Of a DNA stretch of 64,000 bases, positions 46,100 to 57,608 are shown piece after piece; position 1 is the stretch's first letter; the number at the start of each line of letters is the position of its first letter. This DNA comes from Cristatella mucedo. Lineage: Eukaryota; Bryozoa; Phylactolaemata; Cristatellidae. Made by a program: the position numbers and the translations under genes. The stretch is taken from positions 31,208 to 95,207 of the forward strand of contig WPIO01000320.1 in the NCBI GenBank assembly GCA_009760855.2, given 5' to 3'. The notes beneath the pieces are model-generated. The model was given only the letters and a program-made list of their open reading frames with translations. It made no database searches and had not been told where the DNA came from.

Positions 46100-46750
46100 T
46101 ATGCAAGGTGTCATAGAAAATCTGCTCATTAGCCAAACACAATGGCAGCCTCAGCAGCTGGGACATTGTAGGAAGATTCTGTACTACGGAATTTAAGCCG
46201 CGAGCCTCCATTTTCAGGGTTTTCAGGTTGCACTTAACATTTTTCACCGTTTTAGCCATTTAGTATCACACTGCTCGGCTGCAGGCGAAAGCTCTTGTTC
46301 TTTGATTGGTTTGGTCTTTCCACAAAAAGGCTATTGATTCTACATGGGAAACGTTTGCTCACCGGCTGATAAGCCAGAAGCTCTAAATGCTCAACCATAT
46401 ACGAGGGCGAGCCTGGGCATTGTTTCTCAAGTTTCGACCGATTAACTTCCAGCATTGTCTGCTTTACCTGCGATTTAAGCTGAAAATCCTTAATTCTTAG
46501 TAAATCATGGAAACTCCTATTTCGTGGCTGCCTAATCAGAAAAATTCAGCAAGATTGAGCGAGCAGTTGGCCGTATAAGCGAAGTGTTTTTCTACTCTTT
46601 GAGGCTGCTCTATACGGAAAGATCGAGTCTCCTGAAAGCGACGCCCCTACTTTCCACCACTCAGTGCTGCTGCTTTGAGTAGCATGTCTCCATCTTCAGC
46701 ACCGTCTAACTTTGGATCTTAATTCTATCCGTTGCTCTAGTCAACTGAGG
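46100..46750. other. No gene recognised
   Basis: No supported frame or repeat. Confidence 0.35.
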
Positions 46751-46756
46751 TCACCG

Positions 46757-46930
46757 CTAGCTGCGGCCACTTTCAAAACGACGGCCAGTGCTCAAATCTT
46801 CATGCTTGACAAATAGTTTAAACTCGTTATAATCTTTGGGTTTGTTTGATGAATATATGGAGCTAAATATGAAGAAAATGCTAACGATTGCTCCGAGGAT
46901 AAAAAACGTGGCTATTTTTCTGTAAATCAT
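46757..46930 (-). CDS. First coding exon of a putative type II membrane protein
   Basis: From ATG at 46930 the minus strand reads MIYRKIATFF, then ILGAIVSIFFIFSSIY. A short basic N-terminus precedes about 20 hydrophobic residues, typical of a signal anchor, as in Golgi glycosyl- or sulfotransferases. A luminal-like polar stretch follows (KDYNEFKLFVKHEDLSTG). The frame ends at TAG 46757-46759 and the real exon may end earlier at a donor that I cannot place. A decayed copy is at 5397-5571. No catalytic domain is visible, so the enzyme class is only a guess. It lies antisense, downstream of exon E' as its copy lies downstream of exon E. Confidence 0.5.
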   Translation of the reverse strand: MIYRKIATFFILGAIVSIFFIFSSIYSSNKPKDYNEFKLFVKHEDLSTGRRFESGRS

Positions 46931-47009
46931 GCTTCTCTGCGACTGCTTGGTCTCGAAAATGCCTACTACAGGGCACAAGCCTCTTGAGAAAAAGCAGAGG
47001 CAGCACAAA

Positions 47010-47695
47010 CCAAGTGGTTTCTACTGTGGATTCCAGCTAATTTTGAGCAGCTTGGGTGACCAGGGATGACGTTATAGTGTAAGCACGTTTTGATAAATGA
47101 GCCAAGGCCTGAATGCTATCTCTACATTTGGGAGCCGACCAGCATGCAGTGTAGTTCTTATTGGCTTTAAGTTATTATTTACCAGACACTAAACTGCCAC
47201 ATAGCAATCCGGTTGCTTAAAAATATCTGGCGATATCTTCATTCGTAGGGACCGTGAGCTTTAGTCAATAGATTTTTGTTGACCATTGTATGTCGCGATG
47301 CAACGTTTCTGCCGTTGGCTACGATTCCTCAAAGGCAACTTTATACGGCCACAACGAGCTCCTTAGGTCCTGTTATGTGCTGCATATTTTCAGCCTTACC
47401 GACGTCGATCAAACCTGGCCTTCTTGTATTTTCTTATCGTAAATTAATTGAATTGTGTAAGCCGGATTAGTTTGGTTATTATTTTTCACCCACCTGCAAG
47501 GGCTCCGGCGACGGTCAGGCTACTCTTAAAAAGAAATTCAAAAATCACAAGTCAAGCGTATTGGCAACTTGGAAAAAACAAAATTCTGCATGCAATGAAG
47601 TACTCCATTCAGAATAATACACAAGCTAAATTGAACAAGAAGAAATCGTTGTAAGCCTTATACCGATTTTCCAACGAAACTTGGCTTCCTGGAAA
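47010..47695. other. No gene recognised
   Basis: Nothing supported. Confidence 0.35.
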
Positions 47696-47699
47696 CGGT

Positions 47700-47990
47700 A
47701 ACAAAGGATTATCCCAGGAACGAACGACCAGCTAATGACAGCTTGTAAATAGACTGCCAGTTCGAAGACCACGCTCAGTGTGGTTATATTGAGATTATTG
47801 TGCTGTCGTTGGATTATGGGCTGTGGCGATTTATGGCAATGGTATATAAGTCACGGCTCGGCAAAGGCCCAGGGAGTCAGTTCGAGGACGCCGGGCGGGC
47901 AGTCACATACTGGCCAGCTGCTGCGTCCATGTGAAAATAAACGTCTTTGAGCCAGCTTCAGTGTTTCGTGTGGTATCGCGTACCAGCAGG
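47700..47990 (+). mobile_element. Possible solo LTR
   Basis: A TATA-like GGTATATAAGTC (about 47841) is followed about 90 nt later by AATAAA (47936-47941) and a GTGTTTCGTGTGGTATCGCG stretch, the U3-R-U5 order of an LTR. Ends and target duplication could not be fixed. Confidence 0.3.
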
Positions 47991-47994
47991 CATA

Positions 47995-48780
47995 GTGTAA
48001 GCAGGTACATGCACACATAGAACAAATCACGAAAGCCTACCAAAATGCTGTTGACAATCCTGTCTCATCTGAGAGCATCAATGGGGGCCCGATCGACTGT
48101 CTGATTGGGCCTTGTTAAGCATAAAGATGAAAAAACTGGAAAATATTGACAATCAAACTGCAATGGACCAGTTTGCCAAGTTAAAGGCCAAAACAATACA
48201 CTGAAGTTACAGCTGCGATGTCTACCTTGTACCTGTAATACAGTTAATAAAACTTTCTCTACTCGGTATGTTGCAAGGGTGCGTTTTTTGTACTTCTTCT
48301 GTGGTGGAGCTAGTTTGCAGCAATTTTTGAAGTGGTGGGGGAGCCATTTGTAGCTTTGACCCCGAATGCCGAAAGGTCTCACTGGGCCTCTGGCTGACAT
48401 CTAGACATTTGGTGGATTGCAAAACTCACACTGGTTTCTTATAGTGCCCAACCTTGAGCAGAAAAAGCAAGTGCTAAGCATTTCTACAGATTCGGGCAGG
48501 AACTGCATCCCATTCTTTCAGTTGAATGAAATGGGTCTGACCTTTGCCCTGACCTTTACCGAGCTCTTCCTCGCTTTAGTGCAAGCTCTGCAACTGCTCC
48601 GATTACACATTGATTTCCCTGTAAAGCTCCTAGTTTTGTCCAAACTGACAACCAAAGAGTGGAGAATGGAGTGGTTGCTCTATTTATACAACCGTTCAAA
48701 ATGGTATAGGATACAGTGGGCAGTGTTAGCACACCGTAGCGAACAGAGAATTCCCACCTAGGCCCCCCATACGAGTAGAG
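47995..48780. other. No gene recognised
   Basis: Chance frames only. Confidence 0.35.
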
Positions 48781-48782
48781 AT

Positions 48783-48911
<129 letters not shown>

Positions 48912-50865
48912 GTTTAACAGGTCTCGCTTTAAGCTTAGCATCAGGATGTTGGTAAGCCCAACCTCCTTTGCAAGCCACTTGTTCCTTTGGACCTATACCA
49001 TTCACCAGTGCTAAGTAGCTTGTGATTGAGCGAAGCTGTCAGTGCTTTGGAGTGGCTTGGCTTGGTAAATATCCATCTAAGTATCGCCCGCGTGGTGTTT
49101 GCTAACTGACGAAAAGAGAGACTTTCTGGCAGATTTATCGCATTGACCTTTAACCACTGTTGACACAGTGGTTTCGCCACAAATTATGGCAAGCGAGCAG
49201 TGCCCACAGAGGTTTATCGTGGTATCGGACATTTCGGAAGCAGTTATCTCCAAGCAGAGGGGCCTACTCTGGCCCAAGGGCACAAACGAGTGGCGGCTTT
49301 ACAAGCCAGCCCGTCTCGTTAACTGTCGAGGCTGAATAGGCCTTGAGCAGTTTTATGAAACTCCTATGACGATCAAAGCTTTGAGTGATGTTCAAGTATG
49401 AAAGTGTGCCAATCATCATCTCTTTCGAAGACAGACAAGAACTCGACGCGAACGGAAGCAGCAAGAGCCTTCTTATGCATCTTGGCTCGACGCGGTGACT
49501 CAGCGATTCAAAACTTTTTAGAAGTTCGCGAATCAAAAGAGGTTGGCAAGTCGGAGCTGGCCGCCCACGTGCGTAACAGGGCAGCTCATGGAGCACTCTG
49601 GTGCTGTCACTTATTTGAAAACGGCATTGGCACTTCCACCTCCTTCCTGCTGGGATCTGCTTTTTAATCTCATAAACCTGTTTTAGAAATAAAAATCCTG
49701 CTATTACCGGCTGACTTTATGGTAAATATTTATATTTATTTAAATATAAAATATGGTTTATAAAGTTTCTACCCTAGGGTGTGTCATGGCAACTACGCTG
49801 GCTTTGGAGAGCTCCTTTAAAGCTACGTTCATAGAAGTACACCGTTGCTGCGATACAACTTTCCTTGCCGCATTGTCATATGCATCCACGAAGCTACTTT
49901 AGTGAGCATGTGTTCACTCCATTGATATTCACTCAAGTGTCCTTCTGAATCAGTGATAACCCGATGAAGCACAAATAATATTCGATTCCACCGTTGCTGC
50001 TTTATTGCCGAGAGAAGGTAATGCTTCCGCCCCCTTGCAGATGTGCTTTCGGGCGTTATCAAAAATCACTTCAGGCTTCTGGCCGTCATTAGGAATCACG
50101 GTGTCGCCGTATAATTCCTAGCTATGATTAGCATTCATTAAGCGCCAAACAGTTCTAATCTAGCTGAATTTTTAGACAGGTCAATGCTCCTGCCCTCTCA
50201 GACTCGGCTGACTCGTTCGTGGCTAAGATGAGATGGTTCAGGTTAAGTGCTTCCGAGTAATGTACTGTCGAGCTGACCTAATCTGTTCAAACAGCGGCAG
50301 TGCAACATGAATAGTTTGTGTCTGCTGATACTGGATTCACTTTTAGCATCGACGTAGGCATTTACTGTTTCTGGCTGACATGCAGCCTGTGGCGACTTAA
50401 TTTTGCAGTTAATTTATGGATACTTATGATAAGGCGACATTCTAGATTGAACTACTTTCAAAAATCGAAAAAAGGATGCTGCCGTTGAGCGAGCCGTTAT
50501 TCTGTCGGATATGCATGTATCGCAAGCTTTTTGTAACTCGAGTGAGGTGAGCCAGGACTAGGCGATCGAGGCAAAAAGACGAAGCATCAGAAGATCAGGT
50601 CTGAGTAGCATCCTGCATCCTGCAAAAAAACGAATAGGTGCTCATCGCTCCCATCGCACTGCCACGTCACGTGTCGCTGGCTAACGTCATAGATTCTCAA
50701 AGGGATTGGTTCAGCATGCGACGAGAGAGCCAACCGAAGCAGATGGGATAAAAAAGCGTTGCTTTTGGCGAATAAGTTGAAAGCTTTGCCAAATACCTCG
50801 CCCACGCGCGTCTAACCCAGTGTGGCGTATAGTAAAGCTTGCTTGAGAGGTTATAGATCCTTCAA
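48912..50865. other. 2 kb with no recognised gene
   Basis: No domain, RNA or repeat signature. The frames are short and overlapping. Confidence 0.35.
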
Positions 50866-50867
50866 TT

Positions 50868-50900
50868 TGTAAACGATTCTCTGAGGACGCTCTATCAAAT

Positions 50901-50904
<4 letters not shown>
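50868..50904 (+). mobile_element. LINE B 3'-terminal scrap
   Basis: GTAAACGATTCTCTGAGGAC then GCTCTATCAAATGTATT, leading into the (ATT)n tail. Confidence 0.6.

Positions 50905-50976
<72 letters not shown>
50905..50976. repeat. (ATT)n(AC)n(AT)n compound microsatellite
   Basis: Nine or so ATT units, about seven AC, then about 16 AT, lying between two inverted LINE B 3' ends. Confidence 0.95.
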
Positions 50977-50977
<1 letters not shown>

Positions 50978-51450
50978 TATGCATTTGATAAAGCACCCAC
51001 TGAGAACTCAATCTCTTTCTGAGCACTTTACATATACTGCAAAGGAAACACGATAGAATGGTTAGTGGTAGCATGGTCATGTTGTGTGTGCCTGCTGCTT
51101 CCCGGCCACTGGCGTGTGCCCAGCTCTCGGCGGGTGGTTGGACGGTTGGCTCCATGCGGCCTTTGATGTGGGCAGGTGTTTGGGCGGTTGGCCAGGTGCG
51201 GCCTTTGATGTGGGCATGTGGCCCACCGTAGTGGCTCACCAAGGATGCACTCCCTTATCTGTGGTTGGTCAGCCCCAAGCTTATATATATATATATATAT
51301 ATATGTACCAGCTGGGGGAATAAAGAAGAGTCTCGTTCACCGCTCACGTTCGCCCGCTCGTGTCTTCGTGAGACTCCAGCGCTTCTGCAGCCGGAGACAC
51401 AGTAACATAACAGTCACGAACAACACGAATAACGTGGTTAGGGGTTAGAG
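50978..51450 (-). mobile_element. LINE B 3' end, interrupted by a solo LTR
   Basis: Minus-strand LINE B hairpin (plus: TTTGATAAAGCACCCACTGA ... CTGAGCACTTTACATA) runs to 51079 and resumes at 51413 with GAATAACGTGGTTAGGGG of the 3' UTR. The intervening 51080-51412 is a separate element. Confidence 0.8.
51080..51412 (+). mobile_element. 333-bp solo LTR with GTCA target duplication
   Basis: Begins TGTTGTGTG and ends CATAACA (TGTT...AACA). It is flanked by GTCA at 51076-51079 and 51413-51416, and it splits a LINE B copy. It contains a TATA-rich tract (51282-51304) and AATAAA at about 51318, in LTR order. No internal region or second LTR nearby. Confidence 0.72.
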
Positions 51451-51691
51451 GCTTGCTAAGTTAAAGGATTTACAGGTTATCTTCTTATTGCACCCGGTAT
51501 GCGTTGTAACGGTCCTGCCGGCATAATTGTCATATACAAACGCACGATACTTTGTTTAGAACACAATTTTTCGGAATATCTTTACATATGCCTTCGTGGC
51601 AAGTGTCGGCTGTGGCTGTACGTCATGGACGCCAACGAATGCAGGGCGAAGCCAGGGGGCAGGAGGGCAAGCGCCCCACTCACATGGACAG

Positions 51692-51694
<3 letters not shown>

Positions 51695-51730
<36 letters not shown>
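51695..51730. repeat. (CT)n microsatellite
   Basis: About 18 CT units. Confidence 0.95.
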
Positions 51731-51732
<2 letters not shown>

Positions 51733-51854
51733 AACTTCTCGCTTCTCTTCCTGCTCAGGAGCTGCCAGCATGACGGCTACGTCCGTAGGCACGCTTGCTG
51801 CTTGTACTGCCCTCATAAATAGTAACCATCTCCGATGGCGCTCGGTAATGATAG

Positions 51855-52093
51855 GGTAGGGGCTCTTGGCTCCGCCCCTGAATGGATAGCGTCACTAAGG
51901 CTGGAGACGGAATGAGTGAAAAGGAATTCATAGATATGATTAAGTGTGTTAGGTGGAGTGGGGTTAGCTAGTCGCTGCCATAAAGCGTGTCATGGTTTTT
52001 AGCCTAATCTTCACATTATTGCATTCGCTTCAGCTTTTAATATTTTGTTAATAAAAGAAAACAAGGTGGATACTGTGAGTGTAATTTAGTTAT
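51855..52093. repeat. Repeat D, left half of interrupted copy
   Basis: GGCTCTTGGCTCCGCCCCTG, GAATGGATAGCGTCACTAA and GGAATGAGTG match 32515-32750. The match stops where LINE B begins. Confidence 0.75.
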
Positions 52094-52284
52094 GATCAGG
52101 CGATTGCAGCTGGTGCAAAACTCTGCAGCTAGGCTTGTCTGTCGCGAGCGTCCCAGTTGCCACATTACTCCACTTCTCGCCGACCTGCACTGGCTACCAG
52201 TCAAGCAACGGATTGACTTCAAGGTTTTGTCGCTCACTTTTAGGTCCCTTCATTCTATGGCTTCAGCCTATCTCTCCGACATAC
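52094..52284 (+). mobile_element. LINE B, part 1 of interrupted copy
   Basis: Reads RLQLVQNSAARLVCRERPSC and HWLPVKQRIDFKVLSLTFRS to ASAYLSDI. Cut after GACATAC at 52284 and resumed at 54740. Confidence 0.9.
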
Positions 52285-52665
52285 TGTAGCACTTTCCTAG
52301 CCTTGGCTAAATTTTAGTGCGAACAAGAGCTGTTCGGAGGCGGGCTAGAACTCCTTTGTCCTGGAGCAGTGAGCCAGAGAGGAGCTTCAGCTCGGTTAGA
52401 GAGCAAGAGCTTAAGAGCAAGCCAGGAAGCTGAGACCAGCGGTGGCGATTCGGCCTTAAGAATAGGTCCGATACCCGCGGAAGCTACTGATTGATGTTGA
52501 CTGGCCTGTCAACCTCAGCCTTCACTCGGTCCAAGACAGAATCGTCTGGAACCCATTCGCCATTCAAGCTGGACAGAGGGCACATTCCAGTGGCCTGGTC
52601 CTGCTATTAGTTCCGTAGTGTAATGGGCCATGGTGTCGGGACCAAAACCACTAAGCTCAACATAA

Positions 52666-53656
52666 GAAAAACATGTGCCATAGTCGGCAGTTGGAGAGTA
52701 GATGTGGTTGCGTAAGAATTGTGGAAGCGAGTTCCACAGTCTAGGACCTGCAGAGCTAAAGCACCTGTCGCCAACTGTCTTTAAGCGGAGGAATGGGACA
52801 GCTAATTTATTGTCCACACAGGACCTGAGGGCGCGAAAAGGCTGGAACTGATGCAGCAGTTCAGCTAGGTACGAAGGAGCATAGCCGTAGCGGGCCTTGT
52901 GGGTCAGCGTAAGAACTTTGCTGTATCCTTTGCTCAACCGGCAACCATCCTAGCTCTTCCAGCAAAGGTGACACGTGCTCAAACCGCTGGGACTTGAAGA
53001 CCAGCCTTGCAGCTATATTCATAGTCCGTGTAGTGGCATAATAGCTTTCTTTGGTAGCCCAGCCAAAAGGGAATTACAATAATCAAGCCAAGACAGAACT
53101 AAAGAGCTAGTTAAATTTTTTACAAACCACTGTGGGAGACAGCTCCTAATCTTGGATAGGAATCGGATGTGATGGCTAGCTAAAGAAGCAGACTTCTGAA
53201 TGAAGCTTTTGAAATTGAGGCAGCTGTCGAAAACGACACCTAAATTTATAGCACGTTGTGATGGTCCCACACTAGCATCACCTATTAGAACAGCAAAGCC
53301 TTTTAATCCAGCCACACGCTTAGGGTGTCCTATGAGCAGCAGTTCGGTTTTATCGTCATTTAATTTCAGGAAGTTTTCCGACATCCAGGATCGAATATCT
53401 GCAAGGCAAGCATTCATTTTCTCAGTTGCTGCAGCAGATTCCGACGGTTTAAATGACAAATACAACTGAGTATCGTCAGCATAGAAGTGATATCCTATTC
53501 CATGGGCCTTAATCACTTTTCCCAGAGGTTGTGTATAAATATAGAACTGCAAGGGACCAAGTACAGACCCTTGAGGGACTCCACAGGTGACCCTTCTCAT
53601 GTCTGAGACCTGACCCCCACACGACATGGATTGAACACAATCAGACAAGTATGATC
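52666..53656 (-). mobile_element. LINE A copy inside the LTR insertion
   Basis: Minus strand from [19 protein letters not shown] and [16 protein letters not shown] through [14 protein letters not shown] to [11 protein letters not shown]. Unlike other copies it lacks the 3' end and pentamer tail, so it is cut at both ends. A one-base change near 53030 splits the frame. Confidence 0.92.
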
Positions 53657-53959
53657 TAGGAGGATTCAGTGGACTTCACCGAATACGGTCGTATCGCGCC
53701 CGAGCTGGCATTTTGTGTTTCTTTCGTGTTTTGTGTGTGCACGCTAGCACGTGGTCCCGGCAGAGGGATTTGCTTGTGCGAGCTAGACGTAGTCGGCGTG
53801 TGTGGAGTATTCCTGCTGCACTGTTGGAAACCGAGTTCTAGTTCTCCGGTTAGGGTTTAGGCTATGGTTCAGGCTCAGTGTGGAGAAGTATTCCCTCCGC
53901 ATGAGTGTTGGTGCTGTCCAGAGCGTGCGAGGAGTGTGGAGATAAAACTGAGCTAGATG

Positions 53960-54485
53960 TGTAACCGAGTTCAAGGGGCCAGCGGCGAACTCCCACTATG
54001 GCTCGCTACTATCTATGTCCGTTCTGGGTCATTTCGCCGGGCCCTCCGGTAACAGTGGTTTACGCGTGATCGATCGGGTAAACAACACTTTATATAATAC
54101 GCACGCATGCGCTATACAAAGGAGGGCATAAAACAAGCCTACAGAGGAAGGTCCTATACAAGGTAAACTAAAGGGTGCGGGATGATGCCGCAAGCGCGGA
54201 CAAACGTGTTAGTGCTCAGTCGGCTTCCACAGTCGCACCGTCGTAGGACTCCGTTTTACCTGTACACGCGTACGCCGTCCAAGACCCTGGTAGCTGAGTA
54301 CTCTGTGGTAGACGGAGCGGACGTCCAACACCGTCGAGAGCTTCCGCCGAAAGAGAGCGAGCACGTTGTACCCAGTTCCCGTCCTCGGAACTCTGGGAGC
54401 TGACCCCAGGCTTTACCCTTCCGGGGCAAGGCGACGCCCAGCCCAACATATCGAATGTCAGTGGGTCCGCCTACTCTAGGGTACA
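53960..54485 (+). mobile_element. 526-bp nested solo LTR with GATG target duplication
   Basis: Starts TGTAACCGAG, ends CTAGGGTACA, and is flanked by GATG at 53956-53959 and 54486-54489. The related remnant at 34817-35400 lacks exactly this block, which independently fixes both ends. Confidence 0.75.
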
Positions 54486-54739
54486 GATGCGCAGTGACTT
54501 TGTGCGCTGGCGAATAAAGCTCAGTAAAATCCCCAATTTGTGTGTCTCGCTTTCCAATTCACGCCGCGGACTCACGACCCCCTTTAGTAACAGTAAGCAG
54601 GTCAGCGCCAGAAACGCTCGTTTCGTGGCGGCCTGCTTATTGCCTGTGGGTGCGAACCGAACGGCATTAGGTGCTAGGTTACGCCGCTAGGTAAGCGGCA
54701 GGTCAAGCCTAACCCGCCGAGCCATCGGCGTTACAATAC

Positions 54740-55200
54740 TCCCCCATCAGGCCAAGCATCGTACCACCCGCTTTTCGGAATCCAACAGTCTAGAAATATC
54801 TCGTACAAACCTTAAATCCTTTGGGGACCGTGCATTTAGTTCATATGCTCCCACAGCCTGGAACTCCCTCCCGACCTGCGTCAGAACATCCCCTGACCTA
54901 ACCACATCTAAAAGGAACTTTAAAACGCGCCTATTTAGGACAGCATTTAGTGGGTCCCTGTGATTCGTCCTTCACGTGCTTATGCGTGCTAACACTGTGC
55001 ATGCTGCCACTAACCACACTTGCATGCTGACCCTTTGCATGTCACCCCTAACCATGTAATTCATTTTGTTTGTTTTTCAAGCAGGATTTTACTTACCATT
55101 CAATTGCATTTCCCTTTGCAGCAAATGGAAAGCGCCTAGACAGAGATTAAGTTCTCTGAGCGCGCTTTATCAAGTACATTACTATTATTATTATTATTAT
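54740..55200 (+). mobile_element. LINE B, part 2 of interrupted copy with 3' end
   Basis: Continues from TCCCCCATCAGGCCAAGC through LKSFGDRAF-type sequence and the 3' UTR to a well-kept hairpin (GAAAGCGCCTAGACAGAGAT ... GAGCGCGCTTTAT) and (TTA)n tail. Confidence 0.9.
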
Positions 55201-55380
55201 AAGCTGGAACTGCCGTTTCCATTCCCTCAAGTTATCTGCCACGCCCCCTCCCCAGAGGTTCGCCAGACCCGGGGACGAATCGCTCTCAAATTTGTCCAAG
55301 TTCCGTTTGTTGCCGTGCCAAGCGAACAGTTCTTGGCTTTGGTCGATGTCAATTCATACATAGTCGCCGTAACAAGAGTT
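55201..55380. repeat. Repeat D, right half of interrupted copy
   Basis: AAGCTGGAACTGCCGTTTCC and CATTCCCTCAAGTTATCTGC match 32750-32870. It begins right after the LINE B tail. Confidence 0.7.
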
Positions 55381-55569
55381 TAATATGGATTTAAACTCAG
55401 ACGAAGGTGCGTCCCTGCATTGCTAGCTGACGTGTTGGTTTCGATTTCCATAGTCCAGTCATGCCCTGTGCTGAGCCGGCTGCTGGCTGCATTAAAACCG
55501 CCCGACAGACCGCGAGTTTGCCCAGCTGCAGAGCATATATAAAGACCTATAATGAGCTGGACAGTGGGC

Positions 55570-56430
55570 AGATACTGGTCTGGCGATTGGCTGTCTGAGC
55601 AGTGAATGGGTTGCATGCATGCCTTTCCTGGAGGCTGGGATGCTAGCGAAGCAGCTGCTGTTGCTGCTGCTGACCAGAGATAGCTGCTTCCGGTAGCTGA
55701 AGAACCATACAGCAGATTAACCAACTGTCTATGCTACTGTGACAGAGGGGGCTTCGGTTAAGGCTGCCCAGGCACTGTTGCGAAAATCTCGTGAAGACAA
55801 GCACCTCATTTTTGGCTCGACCATGCACAGAGCAGTGCCGTTCACAGGATATTGTGAACCCAGCTGACGAACAACACAGGTAGCGTCATCCTCAAGTATT
55901 AGGGGGCCAGTTCGGCACCCCCTGGTCGCTTATCTACCGCCCAGGGACACATGCCCTCCCTTGGCACTCTTCAGCCACTGTTGCAGAGCAATGAGCAACG
56001 ATGAGCCCGATTGTCGCTGACGATGTTGTTAGAAAACTGGTGTCTAGGCTAAAGCAATATCTGTTTGCTGTAGAAACTGTAAAACTGAGGAAGCTCTGTC
56101 AGCTGTTGAATGTCACTATCACAGTGCCTGGAGCTGCTGATGAGGCTGTTCAACAAAATTTCAAAGCGGGTGGATAGAAATTGATGTTTTCTAATGCTTG
56201 CTATACGATGTATCATCATTATTATTATTATTATTATGACTAACTATCGATTATTATAGTTGTTAATAACCACCAGGGAAGCACCAAAGGTGTCCTGGAT
56301 CAAGAGCTGCAGTGAGCCAGCTAATAGACCATATACTTGAGATTTGGATTTCGTCAACCACTTCTAAATTTGACGACGCATTTTAACATCCCGTATCAAC
56401 TTCTGTAACTCACTGTTTGCTGGTCTGCCT
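55570..56430 (+). repeat. Repeat E, copy 2
   Basis: Matches 39220-40095 (CTGGCGATTGGCTGTCTGAG, GAGGCTGGGATGCTAG, CTTCCGGTAGCTGAAGAACC, GCTGATGAGGCTGTTCA). Similarity runs into LINE B-like RT sequence. Confidence 0.65.
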
Positions 56431-56960
56431 GCCTGTGCATCAGCTGGTCATTGCTGGTGCAATGCTCCGAAGCCAGACCCGTCGTTGGCAAGTGTCGAAA
56501 TTGCCACACCATGCCACTTCTCGCCGACCTGCAGTGGCTCTCAATTAAACAGCCCATCAACTTCTAGGTTCTGTCACTTGCTTTTAGGTCCCGCATGCAC
56601 TGGCTTTGGCCTGGCTGGCGCTGGCTTCGGCCTGCCTGTCTTATCTACTTCCCCACAAGGTGAAGAATCATACAGACAGCTGTTCTGAATCGAATCGTGC
56701 AGTCATACCTCATACGAACCTCAAAACCGTAGGAGACTGTGCCTTTCGTTCCTTTGCTTTCACAGCATGAAATTCACTACTGCCTCATGTCACAACGTCC
56801 CCTAACATGACGACATTTACCTGCTCACACTATGTCGGCTGCTTTCGCATGTTACTGCAAAACCTTTTTCAATTATTTGTGTGCAGCCTCTGTATGTAAA
56901 GTGCCTAGATAGAGAGATTTAGCTCTCTCTGACGGTGCTATAAAAATGTATTGTTATTAG
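56340..56960 (+). mobile_element. LINE B-like relic, strongly diverged
   Basis: CATCCCGTATCAACTTCTGT, CACTTCTCGCCGACCTGCAG and the terminal TGTAAAGTGCCTAGATAGAG with GACGGTGCTATAAA hairpin partner and an ATTATTAG tail. More diverged than other LINE B copies, so perhaps a sister family. Confidence 0.75.
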
Positions 56961-56964
56961 TAGT

Positions 56965-57360
56965 ACTACTATTATGGTCAGTTAGTCAAATAAAAAATGC
57001 ATCAGGTTTACAAATAATTCCAGCATTCTTCAATTGTCTTCAACAGAAAATGAGTCACCAAGAGATAGGCAGCGAAGGGCTGCATATGACGAAATGAGGC
57101 CGGTGACTGGCTGATGTGGAAAAATCATTATGATCTGGCAACCCGAGTATTCTAAACACGTGGCTGAAAAATTGAAAGCACTTATGAAAAATGGTTCGAT
57201 ATAAATCCATGCTGTACGTTTGGTGTTATTAAAACGTACCTATGCTTTATAGCAGAGCACTTCAGAGCTGCAGTGGACGCATGTTATGCCTTGTACGCTA
57301 GCCGGAGTATTTGTACAGTGCCATATGCACCGACTCTGCTTATTATGAACCTCCTATTAA
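56965..57360. other. No gene recognised
   Basis: AT-rich spacer upstream of a SINE. Could hold the promoter of the LRR gene but no element is identifiable. Confidence 0.35.
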
Positions 57361-57364
57361 GTTG

Positions 57365-57560
57365 AATTACAATAATAATTCATTAGCTGATTAAATAGCC
57401 TTATTTGTATAAATGCTTAATTGCCTTAAAGGTTATCATCAAGGCTTGAAGCGAGCAATGAAGGATTGCCCACTGTAGGGCTTGAGCCCACCACCTCTGT
57501 CATGAACAGCAAGCAGCTACCTCTGTGATGAGACCCTGGGAGCATGTTATCTAGTAGCCA
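57365..57560 (-). mobile_element. tRNA-derived SINE, decayed (S2-like)
   Basis: Minus-oriented like 4265-4462: AT-rich tail on the left (TAATTCATTAGCTGATTAAA), CCTTATTTGTATAAATGC, AGGATTGCCCACTGTAGGGC and TTGAGCCCACCACCTCTGTC, the worn B-box side. Confidence 0.6.
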
Positions 57561-57608
57561 GCTGACGAGCTACACATACTTTTTATCTCTTCAACTGCAT
57601 TCTTGTAG

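Larger units (their letters stand above)
52285..54735 (+). mobile_element. LTR-type insertion with ATAC target duplication (composite)
   Basis: Inserted into LINE B. ATAC is at 52281-52284 and again at 54736-54739, and one ATAC fits the unbroken LINE B sequence. Ends are TGTAGC and GTTACA (TGTA...TACA). The right part has GCGAATAAAGCTCAG, a polyadenylation signal, and matches the remnant at 34817-35400. Inside it lie LINE A (52666-53656) and a 526-bp solo LTR (53960-54485). Minus these, about 930 bp remain, a reasonable LTR length. The first 380 bp are not seen in the other copy, so the original structure is unresolved. Confidence 0.72.
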
